NCBI RefSeq assembly: GCF_024362695.1
Contig: NC_065420.1
Span: 11,509,420 to 11,573,419, forward strand
Direction of reading: 5' to 3'
Origin: Pectinophora gossypiella
Lineage: Eukaryota > Arthropoda > Insecta > Lepidoptera > Gelechiidae
DNA length: 64,000 bases
Below, piece after piece: positions 22,201-27,951 of the stretch. A program made the translations under genes and the position numbers. The notes beneath the pieces were generated by a model. That model was not told where the DNA came from. It saw only the letters and a list, made by a program, of their open reading frames with translations, and did not search any database. Each line of letters begins with the position of its first letter. Positions within the stretch are counted from its first letter, which is position 1.

Positions 22201-22740
22201 CATCGTAGCGCCGTAAGTTTCACTATATTTTTCTTCGCAGCCACGCATTTTCACACACGCACGCATTTACACGCACACGCAGGCACGCATGCACGCATGG
22301 CACGCACACAATCGCAAGCACACGCAACGCTCTTATAGTAAAAATCACGAGAGAAATAAATTTTGACGTTTTCTTAATGTCATAGTTAGTTATAAGGTTT
22401 AATTTTCCTTACTGATTTCTATTTACTGTGGGTCTGACTACTGTCAAAATGGACTAGTCTCGCGATTTTTACTTTTTTACTCGTTGTAATTTATCTTGAT
22501 CTTGGAAGCTAAAATATGTAACTTAATTCCCAGACGACCCGATGTCGCGGCGGCAGCATGCGGCGCGGCTCCCGTTTACCATACGGAGAATCCATGGAAA
22601 TATCAGCGGCAACCCTAGCGCGGGCGCGTAGCTCAGTGATCAGCGAGCGACAAAGCCGCAGAGACTCTGCCTACGCCTCCAACGGCTCCCAGAAGCACTA
22701 TCACAACAACAACAACACCTTCTCAAATGGCATGGTGTAG
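5068..22740 (+). CDS. AKH/ACP-family (GnRH-receptor-like) neuropeptide GPCR, seven coding exons
   Basis: Coding exons are 5068-5328, 9884-10032, 12374-12517, 18795-18958, 20650-20773, 22068-22212 and 22534-22740. All introns are GT-AG with phases 0,2,2,1,2,0, and the join gives 1194 nt, 397 residues plus a stop. The product is a class A seven-membrane plasma-membrane receptor. It has two N-glycosylation sequons near the N-terminus (N17, N22), the conserved LAVAD in TM2, DRY at residues 136-138, a TM6 CWSPYY, an NSCANPIVY TM7 motif and a 68-residue Ser/Arg-rich tail. Segments such as MPLEI..VQW, FGLYLSSFVL and RTLKMT.TIV.VF match the insect adipokinetic hormone receptor pattern from family knowledge. 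This branch also includes the AKH/corazonin-related peptide (ACP) receptor, and I cannot decide between them. By family, it would couple a circulating or neural peptide to Gq/Gs signalling in fat body or neurons. The convergent neighbour is an EAAT. Confidence 0.88.
5358..5558 (+). mobile_element. SINE with tRNA/5S-like head, internally deleted
   Basis: Begins 'gaggagctccgtggcgcagcgg' (an A-box-like segment), then 'gttgaagttaagcaactttc' (5S-like). It jumps directly to 'attagcagtcgttaataacc', missing the 'gatgggtgacc' and the central 'cttcggaaggcacgtt' parts present in the copies at 11733 and 36916. It ends in a (gat)n tail. It sits about 30 bp into intron 1. Confidence 0.75.
5651..5800. mobile_element. 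~148-bp MITE ('tacggtcacgagcattaat' family)
   Basis: The ends are imperfect inverted repeats: ggtacggtctcgag at the left, ctcacgactgtac at the right. The inner motifs 'atgtcacattaacttttttg' and 'taaagtgggtacat' recur at 23838-23982, 27095-27243 and, split by a SINE, at 41070-41510. Noncoding, in GPCR intron 1. Confidence 0.65.
6040..6570. repeat. GC-rich 'gggcccc' repeat containing an (ACA)n run and a nested MITE
   Basis: Segments near 6042-6085 and 6515-6570 are rich in ggggccc/gggcccc words and look like two parts of one older repeat. Between them are an (AAC)n microsatellite at about 6092-6118 and a complete palindromic MITE at 6183-6343. Open frames running through this are repeat-derived. 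Confidence 0.4.
6183..6343. mobile_element. ~161-bp palindromic MITE ('aggggcctgtttaataaaac')
   Basis: The left end reads aggggcctgtttaataaaac and the right end ttttattaaacaggcc, its reverse complement, with the inverted repeats extending inward through 'ttacaattctaaattacaac'. A second copy is at 13774-13937. No coding capacity. Confidence 0.75.
6344..7324. other. Intron 1 filler with a (TTCTA)n microsatellite
   Basis: A pentanucleotide (ttcta)n run is at about 6785-6811. A LINE-like 3' tail ('ttaccaataaagatttgtatttg') is near 7095-7125. The rest is AT-rich intronic DNA with no gene. Confidence 0.4.
7325..7675 (+). mobile_element. Degraded tRNA-type SINE body, interrupted
   Basis: 7340-7440 matches the body of the SINE at 24231-24540 (gttagtcccggttacta, gatgtaagta, cgttacatgagcc, caggggcc). 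7650-7680 matches its terminal 'acaacccacactatagaagaaga'. The roughly 200 bp between them is foreign sequence. The head is missing. Confidence 0.5.
7831..8034. mobile_element. Foldback MITE, divergent copy
   Basis: The left arm 'gtgattcagaccatgattc' and the right arm 'catggtctgaatcatccctc' are inverted. The element ends 'gatgacactaacacc'. It is the same family as 25046-25275, 39710-39934 and 39970-40198, with a decayed left terminus preceded by two G-rich runs (7788-7793, 7826-7832). Confidence 0.65.
8300..8530 (-). mobile_element. LINE-type 3' tail (minus) followed by CT-rich tract
   Basis: 8306-8386 reads as the inverse of 'accggacctgtcaaatcttc ... aggtaagcgga', also present at 12835-12910, 37290-37370 and 40890-40957. 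It is a recurrent lepidopteran non-LTR or SINE terminal segment. A pyrimidine-rich (CT)n/(CTGT)n tract follows at 8448-8515. Confidence 0.45.
8690..8940 (-). mobile_element. LINE/SINE 3' fragment ('cgtcccactactgggcatag')
   Basis: Carries the 'cccactactgggcataggtc' and 'ctccccttaatcaaccgaag' signature common in moth non-LTR element tails, plus degraded 'accttccaaagcggaa' and 'aatcaaacccgacac' segments. Noncoding, in GPCR intron 1. Confidence 0.45.
9345..9673 (-). mobile_element. Full-length tRNA-derived SINE with target-site duplication
   Basis: On the minus strand the head starts at 9673 with ggcctccgtggtccagtgg (A box) and ggttcgaatcc (B box), and continues with the body and the tail ccacacgatagaagaagaag. 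It is flanked by an 8-bp direct repeat, attcaaac, at 9337-9344 and 9674-9681, consistent with target-primed insertion into intron 1. It is the same family as 24231-24540 and 14185-14378. Confidence 0.8.
9884..10032 (+). CDS. GPCR coding exon 2: rest of TM2, ECL1, TM3 to the DR of DRY
   Basis: Follows acceptor aaaataattgtag. Encodes residues 88 to 137 (last codon split, phase 2): VTFLMMPLEIAW, VQWLAGDLMC with the conserved TM3 cysteine, and TRTFGLYLSSFVLICIAID plus AG. The donor is gacag|gtcagt. The final 63 bases of this exon plus about 58 bases of intron are the founder unit of the tandem array that follows. Confidence 0.9.
10033..10737 (+). repeat. 121-bp minisatellite built from GPCR exon-2 end plus splice donor
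   Basis: Counting from 9970 (gttcac...), units start at 9970 (exon itself), 10091, 10212, 10333, 10454, about 10575 and about 10685. The period is 121 bp for the first five, then shortens with decay. Each intronic unit repeats the TM3-encoding segment (agcttcgtgctcatatgcat) and the donor (gtcagt at 10154, 10275, 10396, 10517, 10633, 10729). Later units accumulate changes, so expansion was probably by unequal exchange near the exon. The intronic units contain in-frame stops if read as exon. Confidence 0.92.
10836..11115 (-). mobile_element. LINE ORF2 C-terminal fragment
   Basis: On the minus strand a frame encodes CRFCLKEDET, the cysteine motif typical of the C-terminal end of non-LTR retrotransposon polyproteins, but the downstream His/Cys partners are degraded. 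The following 130 bp (10836-10970) recur nearly exactly at 38078-38210. It is a dead 3' fragment in GPCR intron 2. Confidence 0.55.
11116..11732. other. Intron 2 sequence with nothing recognised
   Basis: AT-rich, with no open frame of note and no repeat family that I can match elsewhere in the window. Confidence 0.4.
11733..12020 (+). mobile_element. SINE with tRNA-like A box and 5S-like head, full length
   Basis: In order: gaggagctcgggggcgcagcgg (A-box-like), gttgaagttaagcaacttt and aggatgggtgacc (both resembling 5S rRNA internal control elements), an A-run, a central cgtaaggcacgttaagccgt block, cagtcgttaataaccatca, tccctatccatcaataggga, and a gctgatgatgatg tail. It lies in GPCR intron 2. 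Confidence 0.8.
12040..12185. repeat. Dispersed repeat ('gtagtcagaagtacatccatcg')
   Basis: The 12046-12120 segment (ccaattggtgtagtcaga, tacatccatcgcaag, cgagcttt) recurs with divergence at 20500-20592. No coding content. The family is unknown to me. Confidence 0.4.
12222..12256 (+). repeat. (CA)n microsatellite
   Basis: A run of about 17 CA repeats between 'acgcacag' and 'gcacataaaa', upstream of GPCR exon 3. Confidence 0.9.
12374..12517 (+). CDS. GPCR coding exon 3: end of DRY, ICL2, TM4
   Basis: Acceptor catgttttgcag. Encodes residues 137 to 185 beginning with the R/YYAILKPL of the DRYYAILKP block, then the second intracellular loop, TM4 (ALTVAWVCAGLASLPQSFIF) and HLGEHPEVRG. The donor is AGAGG|gtgatt, and the split glycine codon is completed by exon 4. 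The apparent TGA immediately after the exon is intronic. Confidence 0.88.
12581..12809. mobile_element. hAT-like MITE with 7-bp target duplication
   Basis: The left end cagtggcggccctag and the right end ctagggccgctttct are imperfect inverted repeats. The element is bracketed by ctatacc at 12574-12580 and 12810-12816. A CAGTGG terminus with a 7-8 bp duplication fits hAT-type non-autonomous elements. The interior is noncoding. In GPCR intron 3. Confidence 0.6.
12835..12910 (+). mobile_element. LINE-type 3' tail
   Basis: Reads ttctgtaaaaaccggacctg, then caggttaggtaagcgga and gagataatgctagggg. It is a recurrent lepidopteran non-LTR terminal segment, also at 40890-40957 in this window and inverted at 8306-8386. 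Confidence 0.5.
13192..13285. mobile_element. Fragment of the hairpin MITE
   Basis: ggggttaaaaaccccacatt, gaagtaattcatct, aaaaagcaatattgg, then gacatttgcgcatataaaaa. The left arm and loop of the palindromic family (see 40223-40377) are present; the right arm is missing. Confidence 0.55.
13286..13773. other. Intron 3 sequence with a dispersed segment
   Basis: 13600-13690 (agtataatgagatcatc, aaaagccacgctcttgtcgg, tgtagcattctccatgcta) resembles 16550-16640, so it is a repeat. A 63-codon frame across it is not a gene. Confidence 0.35.
13774..13937. mobile_element. ~162-bp palindromic MITE, intact ends
   Basis: The termini aggggcctgtttcataaaac and ttttattaaacaggcccct are inverted, with the palindrome continuing through ttacaattgtaaattacaa. 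It is a better-preserved copy of the element at 6183-6343. Confidence 0.78.
14185..14378 (+). mobile_element. tRNA-derived SINE, 3'-truncated
   Basis: Head cggcctctgtggtccagtag (A box) and gggtttgaagcc (decayed B box). The body then shows cactttgtgattcctagct, gcacgttaagccgttggtcc and cggctatgagccg. The tail seen in the 24231 copy is missing. Confidence 0.7.
14379..15369. other. Intron 3 sequence; start of the block repeated at 45325
   Basis: From about 14603 onward the sequence recurs after the assembly gap at 45325. It is AT-rich with no gene. 15150-15240 is a dense TAT/ATA tract. Confidence 0.45.
15370..15540 (+). mobile_element. LINE-type 3' tail with (TATC)n end
   Basis: Contains caaaggttgcctggaagaaa, gcaataaggccgcctgttg, and ends in tttatctatctatc. 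The inverted counterpart is at 18450-18610, and related copies are at 17030-17120, 37805-37960 (minus) and 40600-40730. The 69-codon frame through it is repeat-derived. Confidence 0.5.
15770..15865. repeat. Dispersed ~95-bp repeat
   Basis: The segment acacagatgcacgtgttgat ... acgaggttttgtatgaa, ending gtccggggtgtgc, recurs inverted at 21763-21860. Its last part is also seen at 27062-27083. Confidence 0.5.
15953..15981 (+). repeat. (ATTTT)n pentanucleotide run
   Basis: About five tandem tttta units in GPCR intron 3. Present again at 46672-46702. Confidence 0.7.
16221..16269 (+). repeat. (GT)n microsatellite
   Basis: About 24 GT units. The corresponding run in the second copy (46945-46987) is shorter and has a 'ggggtt' start, the kind of length change expected between alleles or consensus sequences. 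Confidence 0.9.
16270..17029. other. Intron 3 sequence with no gene
   Basis: Open frames of up to 91 codons occur on both strands but show low-complexity or repeat-derived composition (a segment at 16550-16640 resembles 13600-13690). Nothing functional is recognised. Confidence 0.4.
17130..17269 (+). repeat. 20-bp minisatellite, seven units
   Basis: Degenerate units of the form ggagattgaccagtcattat repeat exactly every 20 bp, with substitutions concentrated in the first two units. It directly follows a LINE-tail-like segment (17030-17129). The same seven units recur at 47847-47986. Confidence 0.85.
17270..17500. other. GC-rich segment of unknown origin
   Basis: 17360-17440 is markedly GC-rich (gtcggcgcgccgaccctggg, then gtcggcgtcggctgcg), unlike its surroundings, and is preceded by 'aataaatgtagagtcttg'. 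It may be a remnant of an LTR or another foreign element fused to the minisatellite. I cannot assign it. Confidence 0.3.
17963..18117. mobile_element. Hairpin MITE in GPCR intron 3, nested in another repeat
   Basis: The left arm aaaatggccatatcgatgca, then attcatctaagaaagcaata, is mirrored by the right arm (attgattttttagatgaatt, gctgcgaagtggcc). The flanks (17860-17950 and 18240-18365) both carry 'ccgtaacc/ccgtatcc' words, suggesting insertion into an older element. Confidence 0.75.
18450..18625 (-). mobile_element. LINE-type 3' tail, minus orientation
   Basis: gatagatagataaaatactt, then aacaggcggccttgttgc and acttccaggcaacgttt: the inverse of the segment at 15370-15540. It ends about 170 bp upstream of GPCR exon 4. 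Confidence 0.5.
18795..18958 (+). CDS. GPCR coding exon 4: ECL2 and TM5
   Basis: Acceptor ataatgttgcag. Completes G185, then YYQCVSYGSL with the ECL2 cysteine expected to bridge to TM3, and TM5 (about residues 204-226; AYFLVNMTLMYVAPLVSTLY). It ends in phase 1 at AATG|gtaaga. An identical copy lies at 49512-49675. Confidence 0.88.
19197..19443. mobile_element. Dispersed ~240-bp repeat ('actaaataaagacagatct')
   Basis: ttctgattactaaataaaga, a central 'tatgacgtcaca...cata', then aaaaagtaactgatttaact and agttggaaactag. Repeated at 20205-20440 and 30576-30795, and inverted and SINE-split at 36866-37285. The 19020-19165 stretch just upstream also contains an internal imperfect duplication (tttgttttgacgtgaac / tttgttttgatgtgaac). 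Confidence 0.6.
20205..20440. mobile_element. Second copy of the 'actaaataaagacagatct' repeat
   Basis: Starts ttatgaaattctgattact and ends tgactagctggaaactacc, sharing order and spacing with 19197-19443. Noncoding. Confidence 0.6.
20500..20592. repeat. Dispersed repeat ('gggtagtcagaggtacatcc')
   Basis: A divergent copy of the segment at 12046-12120, about 60 bp upstream of GPCR exon 5. Confidence 0.4.
20650..20773 (+). CDS. GPCR coding exon 5: ICL3 end and TM6
   Basis: Acceptor gatgattccag. Encodes residues 240-281: the basic loop GRARARTLKM, then TM6 VTIVLVFFTCWSPYYFYCLW, with the CWxPYY motif characteristic of AKH/GnRH-type receptors. The donor is CTTTG|gtaagt (phase 2). Repeated identically at 51367-51490. 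Confidence 0.9.
20774..21762. other. Intron 5 sequence with no gene
   Basis: AT-rich, with short frames of about 70 codons lacking any recognisable feature. 21241-21275 (tagattagcgtttataattt, atctttgaccca) resembles a segment near 26140-26165, probably a dispersed repeat. Confidence 0.4.
21885..22040 (-). mobile_element. tRNA-type SINE 3' half, minus
   Basis: ttcttctattgtgtgggttg, then caaggcccc-like and cgtacttacatcggta segments, ending ccttccgaagcacggg: the 3' body of the SINE family at 24231, with the head missing. It ends about 28 bp upstream of the exon 6 start, so it sits close to the branch-point region. Confidence 0.65.
22068..22212 (+). CDS. GPCR coding exon 6: ECL3, TM7, start of tail
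   Basis: Acceptor ttattttccag. Encodes the end of W281 to A329: YWIDKDSLKKLDPAIQKG, then TM7 WLFSCTNSCANPIVYGVFN with the NPxxY motif, and RNRWTWHRSA. It ends in phase 0 at GCC|gtaagt. Repeated at 52784-52928. Confidence 0.9.
22255..22330 (+). repeat. Degenerate CA/CGCA-rich simple repeat
   Basis: An imperfect cacgcacgca-type tract in GPCR intron 6, immediately after exon 6. Confidence 0.7.
22534..22740 (+). CDS. GPCR coding exon 7: intracellular C-terminal tail
   Basis: Acceptor taattcccag. Encodes residues 330-397 and the TAG stop. The tail is rich in Arg and Ser (TTRCRGGSMRRGSR, ARARSSVISERQSRRDS), with clusters that could serve as kinase/arrestin sites, and ends in a His/Asn-rich segment and GMV. 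Repeated identically at 53250-53456. Confidence 0.85.
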   Translation, partial: TTRCRGGSMRRGSRLPYGESMEISAATLARARSSVISERQSRRDSAYASNGSQKHYHNNNNTFSNGMV

Positions 22741-23250
22741 CGGAGGGCACGTCGCCGGCGCCGGTGCAAGCACAATTTCACTGATCACGACGCTATATTC
22801 GAACACGAAATCTTATAGTAACGACAGTGACCTGTTTAATCTTCAAATTAGTGGATCCTGTTAAAACGGGATAGCGCTATACGGATATACTAGTGAACCA
22901 GTGAAACGACTCTCAAGTGAAGTGACAAATGACAAAAATACGTTTTTATATTCAGGCAAGTTGTAAATATAACTTTACAGTGAGTTATAAAAGCGATGTT
23001 ATATGTGAATATAGCTTTGTAGATATTAAGAGTCTAATGCTTGTGTGATTCGAATTGTTGAGAGCATAACTTTTTAAATTATCACTCCTCTTCACTTCTC
23101 GAACCTTACGCTTTATGTCAACAAAGAGGAGAATGTACAGCGCCCTACTGTAAGGCAGTACTTAGTGTCAGTAGGTAAAATGAAGTTCGAAGTAAGAATA
23201 ATTGACAGAAAGCATAGTAAATAGCGTCATGCCTCAATTTTTTACAACTC
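22741..23250 (+). other. Probable 3' UTR and downstream flank of the GPCR
   Basis: Follows the stop codon without recognisable repeats until about 23250. I found no canonical AATAAA here, so the poly(A) site is undetermined. Confidence 0.35.
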
Positions 23251-23259
23251 CAACCGCGA

Positions 23260-23515
23260 GCTCCATTCCATCTACGGACAACTGGACGTCGCGTCGGCGG
23301 GCATATCATTCTTATCTTCTTCCTTTCTGATGCGAACAGCAAAGGACTGGAACTGTCTGCCGTCGTCTGTTTTTCCGACTCGTTATAATCTGGGAGTCTT
23401 CAAGGCTAGAGTGAATAGGCATTTGCTATATAAGCGTGATCCACCCTAGACCACATAGTCACTTACCATCAGGTGAGATTGTGGTCAAACGCGAGCCTAT
23501 TATATTAAAAAAAAA
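23260..23515 (+). mobile_element. LINE ORF2 C-terminus plus 3' tail
   Basis: The frame ending at TAG 23447-23449 encodes RTAKDWNCLPSSVFP and then YNLGVFKARVNRHLL, the conserved C-terminal block of moth non-LTR reverse transcriptase ORFs. It is followed by a 3' tail (accatcaggtgagattgtgg) and an A-run. It is 5'-truncated, a typical dead LINE insertion. Copy at 53976-54231. Confidence 0.65.
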
Positions 23516-23837
23516 GCTAAACGACTTGCGGAATAGATTTGTGTGGAACCAACGCAATCAATCCGCTGTTGGCAACAATTCAAGAAAAGTGTAGTAATTG
23601 ATCTGTCCGCGTAGCCGCTGGTCGCATGTCGTCCTGTAGACGTACTATAATAAGTATGATTAAAATATGTCAGAATCTCTTATAAACATATAAGGTACCT
23701 AAATGTGCAAAGGAAGCTTTAAAATAGTTTTGAGACATATCTGGGATGTATAGAGTAAGAAGTCAGTCAGTTCGTAAAGTTTGTGCCATGCCTTTTTCTA
23801 GATTAGCGTCAAAATGGCGGAACCACAATTTAACGTG

Positions 23838-23982
23838 TACGGTCACGAGCATTAATAGTATACACTTTGGTACCATGTCACATTAACTTTCTTGACGAAT
23901 TCAACTATAAGTCTCACTAAATGTCAAATATGTTAGTGCGACAGAGTCCTAAAGTGGGTACATTATATTGCTCATGACTGTA
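23838..23982. mobile_element. ~145-bp MITE ('tacggtcacgagcattaat' family)
   Basis: Termini tacggtcacgagcattaa and tgctcatgactgta are inverted, and the interior matches 27095-27243. The flanks (23790-23835 and 23990-24130) look like the arms of another inverted repeat (tctagattagcgtcaaaatg / attttgacgctaaattttct), so this MITE appears nested. Confidence 0.7.
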
Positions 23983-24230
23983 TATCTTTTAAATAAGAAA
24001 GGTACTTACTAGATTTTTTCGTTTTTGGGTACCGAATAGTACTTAAAGAGTACTAAATCTAACAATATCGAATTTTAACATTAAACTATTGGTCCCGCCA
24101 TTTTGACGCTAAATTTTCTAGACTAATGCCGTTTGCAGACCTAGACCTAAGCTAAGTTACCTTAAGCTTAATATTAAACCATTTATTTCAGGCTACGAAA
24201 GCCACAATACAATACAATCAATATCAATAA

Positions 24231-24540
24231 CGGCCTCCGTGGCCCAGTGGTTTGAGCGTTGGGCTCACGATCCGGAGGTTCCGGGTTCAAATCCCGGTGG
24301 AGACACATCACGAAAATAACTTTGTGATCGCTAGTTTGGTTGTAGGACATTACAGGCTGATCACCTGATCGTCCGAAAGTAAGATGATCCGTGCTTCGGA
24401 AGGCACGTTAAGCCGTTAGTCCCGGTTACTACTTACTGATGTAAGTTAGTACTTAGTCGTTACATGACCCATTTCAGGGGCCTTCGGCAGGTCAGTAGTA
24501 ACCCTGACACCACCTCACAACCCACACGATAGAAGAAGAA
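24231..24540 (+). mobile_element. tRNA-derived SINE, full length
   Basis: cggcctccgtggcccagtgg (A box) and gggttcaaatcccgg (B box) form a tRNA-like head (24232-24304). Next come actttgtgatcgctagtttg, the central cgtgcttcggaaggcacgtt block, gttagtcccggttacta and the tail ccacacgatagaagaagaa. Copy at 54947-55256. Confidence 0.8.
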
Positions 24541-24660
24541 TCTTACCTTAGCCCTTGGTCTGCCACCGGCTTAATAGATGTTGAATGTTAAACTGCGACA
24601 TTCCTATAATGTGACATTAGCATAAGATTGTGATGGCTGGGAATTATTCTAGGGAAACTA

Positions 24661-24842
24661 GGGGCCGGGTTTCCACTGACGCGGAGATGGGCGGAGAAGA
24701 GCGGAGATTTGACCAATCACAGCGTTCGAGAGAGCGAAAAACGAAGACGCTCTGTTACTCTCTCCCTCACGGTGATTGGTCCATTCCTGCACATCTCCAC
24801 TCATCTCCGCACAGCTCCGCGTCAATGGAAACGCAGCCTTAG
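24661..24842. mobile_element. Foldback element ('ggtttccactgacgcggag')
   Basis: The left end gggtttccactgacgcggag and the right end ctccgcgtcaatggaaacgc are inverted, as are the inner 'ggagatttgaccaatcaca' and 'tgattggtccattcctgcac'. Overlapping open frames on both strands reflect the palindrome, not genes. Copy at 55377-55558. Confidence 0.7.
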
Positions 24843-25000
24843 GCAAGTTGCAAACGATTACGATAACCGACAGTTTTTTCTCGACGTGACTTATCGTACA
24901 TTTACGCATGTCGGAAGTAAATGACAGTGTAATCGATTAAAATGTATATAAAATAAAATTAAAAATTACTGTTTTTTAATCGTTAGCAACTTGCCTAAGT
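24839..25000. mobile_element. TIR element ('ttaggcaagttgcaaacg')
   Basis: Begins ttaggcaagttgcaaacgat and ends atcgttagcaacttgcctaa, inverted, abutting the previous foldback element. The second copy (55555-55718) differs by a three-base insertion near the right arm. Confidence 0.65.
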
Positions 25001-25045
25001 TTGGAGACTTTTGTTCATATGTTCGCGTAGTTAATACGGGTCCAG

Positions 25046-25275
25046 TACAGGGTTTTAGTGACATCATAAGGAATACTTTGAGGGATGATTCAGACCATGA
25101 TTCTGAGTTGATATTAAGTAGAATTTTCCGTCGCAAAAGTATGGATCTGAAAATAATTTAAAAAAACACAAATATAGTCATGACTTTTCCGAAAGGAAAT
25201 TCCACTGGATATTAACTCAGAATCATGGTCTGAATTATCCCCCAGTATTCGGTTCGACGTCACTGACACCATGTA
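25046..25275. mobile_element. Foldback MITE (~230 bp)
   Basis: Left arm: tgattcagaccatgattctg, then agttgatattaagtagaatt. The right arm is its reverse complement, ending in a decayed 'tcactgacacc'. Same family as 39710-39934. The second copy at 55764-55990 carries several single-base differences. Confidence 0.7.
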
Positions 25276-26526
25276 TACAATCCCGCGCATGCGCACCGTC
25301 CGCAAGTTTTGGGGTTTGGAAGTGTTTTTAACGTTTGCAGCTATATGGTACAAAATTATATCCAAAAAGACTAAAACCTTATCGTAATTACTACGAAGCT
25401 ACTACTACTAAAAATACTATTAGGGCTTCGTATCAGAAGTAGCTGCAAAGAATCTTCTGATTATTTGTAGCTCTACCCACCCCATTAGGGATTGTGGACG
25501 CGATTTATGGCGTATTAAAGAACCTAGACTAATTCCTAGCCTCATGTAGTTAAATAATTTTAAACTAGAATACTCATTATTTTTCCATTTTGTGAAAATC
25601 GTCATTCCAAAGTTATTACGAATATTTATACCTATATATTTTATTGTAAATAAGACTGACAGACGAATGTCCGCATATTAGGTATTTTGATACCAATCAC
25701 TCTTGTAGCCGTAGTATGCCATCCGCGTAACGAACGCGAATCAATTTTTTTTTTTGCCGTGACTTATTGTAGATTTGCCGCAGATGGCATTAACTACTTG
25801 GCCGGACAAATGGGGAGCGCTGAAGGCTCTCACCCGGTACAACGTTTCAGACAACAGGCCTGAGGGTGCCCAGTTGGGCGCGAACCTCGGCTCAGGGCGT
25901 CGTCTGAGAGGAAAAATATTTGAAAGAATTAATCAATTAATCAGAGCGAATCAATAAATGAACTAATAAAATTTGTTAGAAAACAACCTAGTCAAATGAA
26001 GTAAATACTTTTTTACGAAATACTGTCTTTGTGTATGAGTATACAAAATGACGTCATCAATAAACGATGTCGACACGTCATACTCATTGTTATTTAATAG
26101 TTCCTTAAAAGAAGATTTATTTTTGAACGTATTAGCCTGGCTTCTATAACTTATCTTTGACCCAGAAGGCTCATTTATTAAGTTGCGTGCATTTCGTGGC
26201 CAGCATGCCACGGCTACTGTTGTTTATTTGCAAGAGGTTGTTTTTTGTTACTTATCAATTCATCGCTGACGTCGCTAACTGACGTATCAGATTTTTGGCG
26301 AATCTGATTTGCACCTTCTGCACCTGTCAATGAGACACAAATTATTTTTTCCAAAAAATGCAAGTACTTACGTCATTTTGCAAAGTCAGCAACGAATTTA
26401 TGAATTTCTTTATACATAATTATTGAGTCGTATAAGTTGGTTTATTTTAATTTAATTAGTTTAAAATCGCGTGTCCATTATGGGTTACCTCTTTTGTATT
26501 TTAGCTAATCTTTATTTGTGTTAAGA
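25276..26526. other. Intergenic sequence with no gene
   Basis: Short frames only. 25690-25800 (cagatggcattaactacttg, gccggaca) resembles 13980-14020, so some of this is dispersed repeat. Otherwise nothing is recognised. Confidence 0.4.
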
Positions 26527-26894
26527 ATGGCCCCGATTCCTGCAGACACCTGCTAATTTTACATTGTTATATCTGTCATTTTCTTATCCGCCGCAAAGCA
26601 AAGGGATGGGTCATTGACAGCTCCCAATTTTAGGAAGAATGAGTAAATGAATGAACAACCCGGGCGAATCAAAAAGGTATCTCGCTGGTATGCAAACTGT
26701 TTGACGTGTGCTGTCAACATAATTCTGTCGGTTTGGCCAATGTAAAATTTTTAGACGGTTGTTTTAGATTGGTGCTTAAAATTGACGTGTGTTCCATAAA
26801 TTTTATGCTTGTCGATTAGTCCCTTTCGTTTTCGGCGGATAAGAAAATGACAGATATAACTTAAAATAAAATTAGATGGTGTTTAAAGGAATTA
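26527..26894. mobile_element. MITE with long inverted ends ('ggccccgattcctgcagacacc')
   Basis: Left end ggccccgattcctgcagaca and inverted right-end sequences (ataagaaaatgacagatata, acttaaaataaaattaga). Matches 2478-2870 in the opposite orientation. Copy at 57239-57604. Confidence 0.6.
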
Positions 26895-27094
26895 ACACTA
26901 ATAAAACGGTAAATCTCCGCCCCGCACCCATTCGTATCAAGTGCCAACCTCACCCCCTCTGGGTGTTACTTTAATCTTAAATGGCTGTAAGCCTCTAAGG
27001 AGTAACAGGGAGCGCTGTGGTATTTGTCTCAGTCGCACTTACGTGGTAAGAATTAGATTTTTGTTTGGAGTGTCCGGGGTGTGACAATACATAG

Positions 27095-27243
27095 GTACGG
27101 TCACGAGCATTAATATGTATACACTTTGGTACCATGCCACATTAACTTTTTTGACAAATTGAACTGTAAGTCTCACTAAAAATCAAATATGTTAGTGCGA
27201 CAGATTCCTAAAGTGGGTACATTATATTGCTCATGACTGTACA
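27095..27243. mobile_element. ~148-bp MITE ('tacggtcacgagcattaat' family)
   Basis: The best-preserved copy in the window: gtacggtcacgagcattaat to gctcatgactgtac. Copy at 57805-57953. Confidence 0.7.
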
Positions 27244-27951
27244 GGTACGTAATACAAATGAATAACTTTCCAGGCTACGTTACCAAAAATAATGTAGATG
27301 ACGCTGTCGAGATTTAACGTGATAATTACCTATTTTCTCATTACTCGGGCTACATAATTATTCAAAAATATAATGTAAAGGCAGAGGCATATATATAAAA
27401 AAAAAGTTGCTTAACATCTGGATCAGATACGTGTAGAATTATGTACAGAATAGTAATGGGTGGAAGGTTTAATCGTGCCTGGGTGTAATAAAAAGGGTCA
27501 TCATTCGTACCCAAAAACAAAGATAAAAGATGCATGTCTGTTATCCATGAAATTAGAATGTTAAACGAAGAAAACTCTTTGCAGCGCCATCTCTATTGTT
27601 ACGTAAATTTTAATTATGAAGAAACTGTTAAATTATCTTTTATGGTTGTCAAAACATCTACAGAATATGAAAATATGCATCAATAAAAAGCTCGAAGTCG
27701 AGTTAAGTCAAAGGGTGGCCATTTTTAATTTACAATCGACAGGTTCCCGATGACACGCGGTTTTATATAGCATACCTTGGCTGTGAGGCGATAAGCTCAG
27801 TGAATGCAAAGAAAAATACTTTTATACCAAATTTTACTATTAATTTGTGAGTTTAATTATGTTTTTCAATAAAAGAATCAAATAATTGTTTCTTGTTTAC
27901 TTCTCTGTGTAACTAAGTATATTATATCTTCACCAGTTTTTATTACAAACT
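27244..27951. other. Intergenic sequence with nothing recognised
   Basis: AT-rich, with no supported frame or repeat match that I can see. Confidence 0.4.

Noticed and set aside
24232..24304. Functional tRNA gene
   Set aside because: A and B boxes are present, but the sequence continues into a SINE body found at several other sites in the window.
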